NCBI RefSeq assembly: GCF_029867415.1
Contig: NW_026705460.1
Span: 372,001-436,000 of the forward strand
Reading direction: 5' to 3'
DNA from: Vicia villosa
Taxonomy: Eukaryota; Streptophyta; Magnoliopsida; Fabales; Fabaceae
Length of the DNA stretch: 64,000 nt
Below the pieces are notes generated by a model that was not told the DNA's origin, did not search any database, and worked only from the letters and a program-made list of their open reading frames with translations. Below, piece by piece: positions 56,801 to 64,000 of the stretch. Both the position numbers and the translations under genes were made by a program. Every line of letters begins with the position of its first letter. Position 1 is the first letter of the stretch.

Positions 56801-57288
56801 CAAGTGTTTTAAGTAAAGAAAACTAGGATGACCTAATCTTAAATGCCATGTCATAATGTTGTCAGCTTTATTATTCAAAACAAAAAAAGACTCAAAACAG
56901 GAACTTATTGTTTTTGAAGGTAGTTGTGATGCAGATCCAATGTCAAGGTAGTAGAGTCCTCCACTCTCCTTAGCACTGCCAATCATCTTCCCCGAGTTCA
57001 AATCCGGAAAGATACAGAGAGATCGGAAAAAATTAGTTTGACAATTTATATCTTGGGCTAATTTACCGACAGACATTAAATTACATGATAAATTTGGAAC
57101 GTGAAGGACATTTTTTAGAGTTAACATCAGAGACAACACAACTGACCCTTTACCTGCAATGGCTATAAACGATCCATCTGCAATTTTTATTTTTTTATTA
57201 CCTGCACATGGACTATATGAAGAGAAAAAAATAGATTCACCTGTCATGTGATCAGAGGCACCTGAATCTACTATCCAATTATGACTGG
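53862..57288 (-). pseudogene. pol: Minus-strand copia pol (protease to RNase H), decayed
   Basis: Minus-strand order: protease IVDSGASDHMTGE at about 57275-57236; pre-integrase zinc region TWHLRLGHPSFLYLKHLF and CEACEFAKHHRSQF (56850-56720); integrase with HSDV then a stop near 56660, FITFIDDHTRVC, FRSDNGKEYF near 56480 and QNGVSKRKIRHLLEV; an FVGYSPTQKGYKSFD box near 56080; linker 55945-55330. RT follows at 55330-54540 with several frame breaks, including IVYVDDIVLTGDD near 54820. RNase H is at 54531-53870 (SIFTDADWAGSVTDRRSTSG, VVARSSAEAEFRAM, HIEIDRHFIKDKL, VDILTKSLARPTF). The last frame has no stop before the polypurine tract and runs into the LTR, ending at 53740. Gag is missing, cut by the copia LTR inserted at 57289. 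Confidence 0.9.
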
Positions 57289-58424
57289 TGTTAGAACAAG
57301 ATTTGTTCTGATCAATATTCTGTGTTTTGATGATGACATTATATATGAATTTTGTATAAGATAATGTGGTACTCTAATCCTTTGCATTTTCCATTTCAGG
57401 AAATACATAAAGAGTATGCACAAATCAGCGCTCAGAAGCAACTGACTCAGAAGGTTCTGGATGGCTACATCAGAACATGCTCTAGCAAGACATCAGAAGA
57501 TGGTCAAGCAGAATTAGAACATGAACTGAAAGCATCAGAAGAACGAAGTCAGAAGTAGAAGTTCTGAAGTTCTGAATGGTATCACGCTCAAGCTCTTCAA
57601 AGTCAGAAGACAAGAAGATGCTCTGCACCAAGCTGTTGACTCTGAAATTCAAACGTTGTTTATCTACAAATATGAGTCCAGAAGAAAGTACAAGATGACA
57701 GGCTATTAAGTCTAATCTCTGACTCACAAAAGGAACGTTAGAAGCTATAAAAGGCAAAGTCAGTAAAAGCAGAAAAATCAAGGCTCGAGGTAGTTGACAA
57801 AAGTGTGAAACATTAAATGCATAGCTCTACTATTCACACAAAGCATTAAATGCTCCCAACTGTTATTTCCTTTCAGCGCCTATAAATAGAAGTTTTGATT
57901 AGAAGCAAAGTATAACACTTGTGCAAAATACTGAAACACTGTCAGAATCAAAACTCACGAACTTCATCTTTAACCTCACAAACTCTTGTAATATTTAGTG
58001 AGTGTTAAGCTTAGAACTTAAGAAAAATATCACTGTTGTGATTATAGCTTTATAAGAAGCAATCTTACTCTTGTAAACATTATTTTACATTGTTTGTAAA
58101 AGGTTCCTAGAGTGATCAAGTTGTGATCAGTATACTCTAGAAGACTTAGAAGGTTTCTAAGTGAAGAATTCCTAGAGTGATCAAGTTGTAATTTGTATAC
58201 TCTAGAAGACTTAAAAGTTTTCTATGTGGATAACCATTGTAATCAGTTGGATTAGTGGATTAAATCCTTAGTTGAGGTAAATAACTCTAAGAGGGTGGAC
58301 TGGAGTAGTTTCGTTAACAACGAACAATGATAAAAATAATTGTGTTCATTGTTTTTATCTTACAAGTTTTTAAAGTCACACTTACTCAACCCGCCCCCCT
58401 TTCTAAGTGTTTTTTTATCCTTCA
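57289..58424 (+). repeat. 5' LTR of a plus-strand SIRE-like copia
   Basis: Starts TGTTAGAACAAG where the minus-strand protease frame breaks, has TATAAATAG at 57881-57889, a duplicated CCTAGAGTGATCAAGTTGT segment (about 58106 and 58169), a C-rich CCCGCCCCCCTTTC tract near its end, and closes before a primer site. Length about 1136 bp. The 3' LTR is absent. Confidence 0.82.
57881..57889 (+). promoter_or_regulatory. TATA box of the SIRE-like 5' LTR
   Basis: TATAAATAG about 590 bases into the LTR, in the sense of the downstream gag. Confidence 0.65.
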
Positions 58425-58426
58425 AT

Positions 58427-58438
58427 TGGCATCAGAGC
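58427..58438 (+). other. Primer-binding site of the SIRE-like copia
   Basis: TGGCATCAGAGC, one base different from the tRNA-iMet complement TGGTATCAGAGC, two bases after the LTR end. Confidence 0.82.
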
Positions 58439-58509
58439 GCTGGTTCTAGGTGCAAGCAATTAACCGTGTTAGACAAAAGATTCAGGGAGAAGAAAAACAC
58501 AAAGTCAAT

Positions 58510-59515
58510 ATGGTTGAAACAACTTCATCTACTCCTACACCTGAACAAAACAACAATGGTAATGGAAGAAATAGTTTCAATGGCTATAATAGACCACCAG
58601 TTTTTGATGGTGAAAACTTTGAGTACTAGAAAGATAGACTCGAAAGTTACTTTCTTTGTCAAGATGGTGACTTATGGGATCTAGTGCTGGATGGTTACAC
58701 ACATCCTGTTAATGCTCAAGGTGTCAAGGTGTCAAGACAAGCCATGAGTGATGCTCAAAAGAAAGACTTCAAGAATCATCACAAGTCTAGAACAATATTG
58801 CTAAATGCTATCTCTCATGCTGAGTATGAGAAGATAACAAACAGAGAAACTGCTCATGATATCTTTGAGTCCTTAAATATGACTCATGAGGGTAATGCTC
58901 AAGTTAAGGAGACAAAGGCCTTGGCGTTAATCCAGAAGTATGAAGCATTCAAGATGGAGGAAGATGAAAACATTGAAGCAATGTTCTCAAGATTCCAGAA
59001 TCTGACTGCTGGATTAAGAGTTCTAGATAAAGGCTACACCAAAGCTGATCATGTAAAGAAGATCATCATAAGCTTGCCCAGAAGATGGGGCCCAATGATG
59101 ACTGCATTCAAGATTGCCAAGAATCTGAATGAAGTTTCTCTTGAAGAGCTGATTAATGCCCTGAGGAGTCATGAAATAGAGCTGGATGAAAATGAACCTC
59201 AGAAGAAAGGTAAGTCAATTGAATTAAAATCTAATAATAAAAAGTACACTAACGCTTTTCAGGCTGAAGAAGAAGATTCTGAAGAGTCAGAATTAGAAGA
59301 AGAAGAAGATGATGATGATGATGAACTCTCTATGATCTCCAGAAGAGTAAATCAACTCTGGAAAAGCAAATAGAGGAAGTTCAAGAACTTTAAGAACTTC
59401 AGAAGACCTGGAAGAGGAGAATCTTCTGGACACAGAAGATCTGACAAGAAGAAGGTGACGTGCTATGAATGCAAGGAACCTGGACATTACAAGAATGAGT
59501 GTCCAAAGATTTAGA
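58510..59515 (+). pseudogene. gag: SIRE-like copia Gag, nonsense codons
   Basis: ATG at 58510 (MVETTSSTPTPEQNNNGNG, RPPVFDGENFEY) with TAG at 58627-58629 in place of the Trp expected there. It is then open to a TAG at 59371-59373 (LCQDGDLWDLV, KALALIQKYEAFKMEEDENI, IISLPRRWGPMMTAFKIAKN, LNEVSLEELINALRSHE), the UBN2-type Gag core. An acidic run (EEEDDDDDE) and the CCHC knuckle CYECKEPGHYKNEC (59461-59502) follow, then a third stop (TAG, 59513-59515). All three stops are single codons in an otherwise good frame, so decay is moderate. Confidence 0.9.
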
Positions 59516-60270
59516 GGGAAAAGCCCAAGAAAAAGTTTGAAAAGAAGAAAGGCTTAATGGCTACTTGGGATGACTCAGATTCTTCTTATCAAGAGTCAGA
59601 CTCTGAAGATGAGCAGGCAAACATAGCGCTGATGGCCACTATTGATGATGAATCGAAATACATCAGACTCAGATTCTGAAGAGGTATTTTCTGAACTTTC
59701 TAGAGAAGAGTTATTTTCTAGTCTAACTGAACTTCTGGAAATCAAGGCTCAACTTAGTATCAAATACAAGAAGCTGAAAAAGCTCTTTGCATCTGAAACT
59801 AAGAAGCTTGAAATAGAAAATGCTGAACTTATAGAAAAAGTTTTAAAACAATCTAAAGATGTTGAATCATCTTCTAGTTCAGAAAAGTCTATTCCAAGTA
59901 TGAACAATATTCTGAAGGAATATGACTTGAGTTTCAGGAAACAAGAGAGTTGGCATAGGCTATGAGGGTGAAACCCCATATAAACTTGAACCTGTTGATG
60001 AGATGAAAATCACATACAAACCTCTGTATGATCAATTCAAGTATGGCCACTCTCATGACATTAGGCACACATCACATGCTAAGAGTTTCCACATAACACA
60101 CACCAAGAAATATGTTGCACATCTTAAAAAATATCATGCTGTTCAGAATAGAGAATATCATGCTGTACCTCCTGTTAATTTTCATGCTAAACCTCAGTTC
60201 AATCAAAAATTGAGGAAGACTAACCCAAAAGGACCCAAAAGAATGTGGGTACCTAAGGAAAAGATAATTC
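59516..60270 (+). pseudogene. SIRE-like copia Gag C-terminal extension, frameshifted
   Basis: Reads KKGLMATWDDSDSSYQESDS and DEQANIALMATI, then a frameshift near 59650 into SREELFSSLTELLEIKAQLS, a coiled-coil segment with KLKKLFASETKKLEIENAEL. Another shift near 59955 leads into a His/Lys/Tyr-rich segment (KKYHAVQNREYHAVPPVNFH, 60003 on). Such long Gag tails are usual in SIRE-type elements. Confidence 0.75.
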
Positions 60271-62500
60271 ATGTTGCAGATATCCTTGGCAGCCAAAAAG
60301 ACAAAGGAAAACATGTCATGGTACCTGGACTATGGGTGCTCGCGGCACATGACGGGAAAAAGGTCTATGTTCCAAGACCTGGAGCTTAAATCTGCTGGAG
60401 AAGTTAAGTTTGGAGGGAACCAGAAGGGCAAGATCATTGGCTCTGGAACCATATGCATTAGTAACTCTCCCTCTATAACTAATGTTCTTTTGGTAGATGG
60501 ATTAGCTCATAACTTATTGTCCATAAGTCAATTAAGTGACAATGGTTATGAAATTATCTTCAATCAAAAGTCTTGTAAAGCTATAAGTCAAAAGGATGGC
60601 TCAATCCTATTTACAGGCAAGAGAAAGAACAACATTTACAAGATTGATCTTCATGATCTTAAGAATCAAAAGGTTAATTGCCTTATGTATGTTAGTGAAG
60701 AGCAGTGGGTCTGACACAGAAGATTAGGTCATGCTAGTTTGAGAAAGCTTTCTCGGATTAACAAACTTAATCTGGTCAGAGGTCTCCCGAATCTGAAATA
60801 CAAATCAGATGCTCTTTGTGAAGCATATCAGAAAGGGAAGTTTTCAAAACCTCCATTCAAGTCTAAAAATGTTGTATCTTCCTCGAGGCCGCTAGAACTT
60901 CTGCACATTGATCTTTTTGGCCCAGTCAAAATTGCATCAATCAGAGAGAAGAAATATGGATTAGTCATCGTAGACGACTATAGCAGATGGACATGGGTAA
61001 AGTTCTTGAAACACAAGGATGAGTCTCATACTGTGTTCTTTGACTTCTGCACTCAGATTCAATATAAGAAGGAATGCAAAATCATAAAAGGTCAAAAGTG
61101 ATCATGATGGTGAATTTGAGAACAGATTCTTTGAGATTTATTTCAAAGAAAATGGTATTGCCCATGATTTCTCTTGTCCTAGAACTCCACAGCAAAATGG
61201 AGTTGTAGAACGAAAGAATAGGACTCTACAAGAAATGGCCAGAACCATGATCAATGAAACCAATATGGCTAAGCATGTTTGGGCAGAAGCAATTAACACT
61301 GCATGTTATATTCATAATAGAATCTCCATAAGACCTATTCTAAATAAGACTCCTTATGAATTGTGGAAGAACAGAAAGCCCAACATTTCTTATTTCCATC
61401 CATTTGGATGTGTATGTTATATTCTGAACACTAAAGATCATCTGCATAAGTTTGATTCTAAGGCACAGAAGTGTTTCCTTCTTGGATATTCTGAACGCTC
61501 TAAAGGCTACAGACTATACAATACCGAAACTCTTGTAGTGGAAGAATCAATCAATATCAGATTTGATGATAAGCTTGGTCTTGAAAAGCCAAAGCAGTTT
61601 GAGAATTTTGCAGATATAGAAATCTCTAACTCAGATCTTGAATAACCCAGAAGCAAAGTTTCAGAAGAACAAGTTGCTGCTTCTTTAGAGAATCTTAGAA
61701 TATCTGAAGAGCCAATACCCAGAAGATCTTCTAGACTCAACTCTCCTCATCCAGAAGATGTTATCATTGGAAAGAAGGATGATCCTATCAGAAAAAGAGC
61801 ATTCCTTAAGAACAATGCAGAATGTCAATTTGGACTAGTATCTCTGATTGAGCCAACTTCTGTTGATCAAGCTCTGGAGGATGCTGACTGGATAATTACC
61901 ATGCAAGAAGAACTAAATCAGTTTACAAGGAATGATGTTTGGGATCTAGTTCCAAGACCAAAAGGATTTAACATCATTTGAACTAAGTGGGTTTTTAGAA
62001 ACAAGCTAAGCGAAAAAGGAGAAGTTGTAAGAAACAAAGCCAGACTGGTAGCTCAGGGCTATAGTCAGCAAGAAGGCAATGGCTATACAGAAACCTTTGC
62101 ACCAGTGGCCAGGTTAGAATCGATTTGTCTTCTAATTTCATTTGCCACTCAACATAACATCACTCTGTATCAGATGGATGTTAAGAGTGCCTTCTTAAAT
62201 GGTTATATAGATGAGGAAGTTTATGTCCACCAACCTCCTGGTTTTGAAGACTCTAAGTCTCCAGAACATGTTTTCAAATTAAAGAAATCATTATATGGCT
62301 GAAGCAAGCTCCCAGAGCTTGGTATGAAAGATTAAGTTCTTTCCTTCTGGATAATGGTTTCACTAGAGGACAAGTGGATACAACTCTCTTCTGTAAAACC
62401 TTTAAAAAGGATATTTTAATTTGCCAAATTTATGTTGATGATATCATATTTGGGACATCTAATGCTACACTTGGAAAGGAGTTTGCTATGTCTATACAAC
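60271..62500 (+). pseudogene. pol: SIRE-like copia pol (protease, integrase, RT start), truncated
   Basis: The protease motif WYLDYGCSRHMTG near 60319 has Tyr in place of Ser in DSG. The pre-integrase region follows (VDGLAHNLLSISQL) with TGA at 60712-60714. The integrase zinc finger has HRRLGHASLRKL and CEAYQKGK (second Cys replaced by Tyr). The catalytic regions are LLHIDLFGPV near 60900, then a frameshift near 61095, DHDGEFENRF near 61105, and PQQNGVVERKNR near 61190. The C-terminal box FGCVCYILNTKDHLHKFDSK and FLLGYSERSKGYRLYN is near 61400-61520. RT starts with ITMQEELNQFTRNDVWDLVP. It has TGA at 61979-61981, [20 protein letters not shown] near 62174, a frameshift near 62300, and [19 protein letters not shown] near 62429. 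It then stops abruptly at about 62500, where gypsy integrase sequence begins. RNase H and the 3' LTR are lost. Confidence 0.9.
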
Positions 62501-62690
62501 ACTCAGTTCACCGACAAACGCTTCCAAGAATTCGTCGCAAAATTGGGAACTAAGCAGCACTTCGCATCGGTCGAACACCCCGAGACAAACGGACAGGCCG
62601 AAGCCGCTAACAGAGTAATCCTAAGAGGCCTCAAAAGGAGGTTGGACGAAATCAAAAAGGGATGGGTCGAGGAATTGCACAGCGGTAAGC
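62500..62690 (+). pseudogene. Tat-type Ty3/gypsy integrase scrap fused to copia RT
   Basis: NTQFTDKRFQEFVAKLGTKQ, HFASVEHPETNGQAEAANRV and GLKRRLDEIKKGWVEELHS form the integrase core segment between the second Asp and just after the catalytic Glu of Tat-lineage elements, with no stop. The upstream Asp-Asn-Gly is lost at the junction. The homology ends after EELHS, where the DNA reads CAGCGGTAAGC. It is only about 190 bases long and less GC-poor than its surroundings. Confidence 0.85.
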
Positions 62691-64000
62691 AATAGGTTCA
62701 TCTCATAGCTTTTTCTTAGAAAACCAAATTATTCAATTTCTCACTTAATTGAATAAAAATTTCTATATTATTAACACCTAAGTTTTTTTTGATGGATTTT
62801 CTTGTAACCATCAACAAACTTTATTAACTATTTCTTAAGAATAAATCGATAATAACATTGTAGTTTATGTTGAAGGATCTAATATTCTCATTAATGAGCT
62901 TGATGTATTAAAATATCAAGACTATGGAAGAGGGAATTCTTGTGACTCAAGCAGTAGGAGTTATTAAATATTTTATACCGATTTTATTCTCCAAGATAAC
63001 ACAATTGAGTTTTGCTATAAAAGCATGATCATCTTAATTTAATAAGCCTATTTCTCAGTTAATGCATCAAGAAATGAGTTTTATGAAGTTTCAAGTTCAA
63101 TTGACAACAACGAGATGATTACAAAAAGTTCTAATCAAGTTTCATGTACAATTGACAACAATGAGATGACTACAAAAAGTTCCATTTATGATAATGTTTA
63201 AGATAAGTATGATCATCTTGTATCCTTGATTAAAAAGAAAATTTGACTTCCTCCACATTCAATATTATACCTAGTTATAACCAAGTTATTATTTCTTTTT
63301 ATACTCATTCTAATTTTATAACCAACTCGGATTCGAGTACAGGTGGGCCCCGCGATTGCGGGTCTGCTTGCCATCCCTATTCACCATTTGATCCTTCTAC
63401 TTTATGTATACATAGTAACATATCGTGTTCCTTAAATACTAAATCTCAATTCCAGCATATTGATTTTAGTGTCAATGATCATATTTTCTCATCCTACAAC
63501 TTTTTGTTCCTTTCATAAAATAAAACATATTAGTGTTAGTATACCAAATGAATGGATGATGACGTGTAAAATAAACATGATTGTTTATGGAGTTATGAGA
63601 TCTTTAAATATGATTGTTTATGGAGATCAATTGGATGGATGATGATGTTTAAAATAAATATTATTTAAGCTATTACTTTTAGGATAAGTTGTTATAATTG
63701 ATTTCGTTTTAAGTGATTTTCACAATATTGTGTAATTTTGGTTTTTCAGAGAAAGATAAGATTCATAAGTATTTTCAAGGAAAAGGATCTACAAATGGAA
63801 ACCTAAGGCCAAACTGTTAGATGTCCCAGGCCAAAATAAGAAAGAAAAACATGAAATTTAGGATGTACAATAAAGAAGAAAACCAAATAGTGTTGATACA
63901 AAACATACATATCATTAGACGCATAAAATATGAAGAATCATAAAATACATAACACAATTGGACACAAGCTGGCAACACGACCTAGTAATGTTAGGAAACA
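62691..64000. other. AT-rich terminal stretch, unassigned
   Basis: No recognisable protein. It holds two tandem copies of a unit of about 51 bases (AAGTTTCA.GT.CAATTGACAACAA.GAGATGA.TACAAAAAGTT, 63086-63136 and 63137-63182). A GC-rich hairpin-like piece lies near 63342-63365 (GGGCCCCGCGATTGCGGGTC). A set of short repeats at 63550-63660 has ATGATTGTTTATGGAG twice and GGATGATGA with TAAAATAAA twice. Possibly a degraded DNA transposon or further LTR debris. Confidence 0.5.
63086..63182. repeat. Two tandem 51-bp units
   Basis: Adjacent copies sharing AATTGACAACAA, GAGATGA and TACAAAAAGTT with a few substitutions. Confidence 0.8.

Overview
The window looks like repeat-rich intergenic DNA from a large plant genome. 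A legume of tribe Fabeae (pea, vetch, Lathyrus or lentil relatives) is the best guess. This is an inference from a 21-kb Ogre-type Ty3/gypsy element (tRNA-Arg-type primer site, extra ORF upstream of gag, split protease/RT ORFs), SIRE-like Ty1/copia elements and MITEs of kinds common in legumes. I see no intact host gene, rRNA, tRNA or CRISPR array. Almost every recognisable protein belongs to a retrotransposon, and most are broken.

Layout. 1-1111: 3' end and LTR of a gypsy element that appears inserted into the gag of a plus-strand copia. 1105-5774: that SIRE-like copia, lacking its integrase, with its 3' LTR (4232-5774). 5775-8360: decayed minus-strand copia. 8361-12262: AT-rich DNA with a LINE RNase H scrap, a duplicated segment whose second copy carries two nested MITEs, and a (GA)n run. 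12262-23199: minus-strand LINE relic split by an apparently intact, very young Tekay-type chromovirus (13195-21473, CTACC target duplication, near-identical LTRs, one 1453-residue Gag-Pol). 23200-24657: LTR and gag of another copia. 24658-28490: seven tandem copies of a decayed cytochrome P450 exon. 28800-49748: Ogre element, complete at both ends but with nonsense codons and an integrase deletion, inserted in a minus-strand copia whose halves lie at 28683-28799 and 49749-50047. 50048-51110: gypsy integrase relic. 51440-53322: solo LTR. 53680-57288: minus-strand copia with a 182-bp LTR. 57289-62500: SIRE-like copia with 5' LTR, cut in its RT and joined to a Tat-type integrase scrap (62500-62690). 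62691-64000: unassigned.

How the parts relate. The structure is nested insertion: younger elements interrupt older ones and target duplications or resuming reading frames show the order. Only the Tekay element looks coding-competent. The Ogre element could move only with help. Most notable are a 55-codon ORF with two hydrophobic segments just downstream of the TATA box in both Ogre LTRs, the P450-exon tandem array, and clusters of CpG palindromes in three unrelated LTR families.
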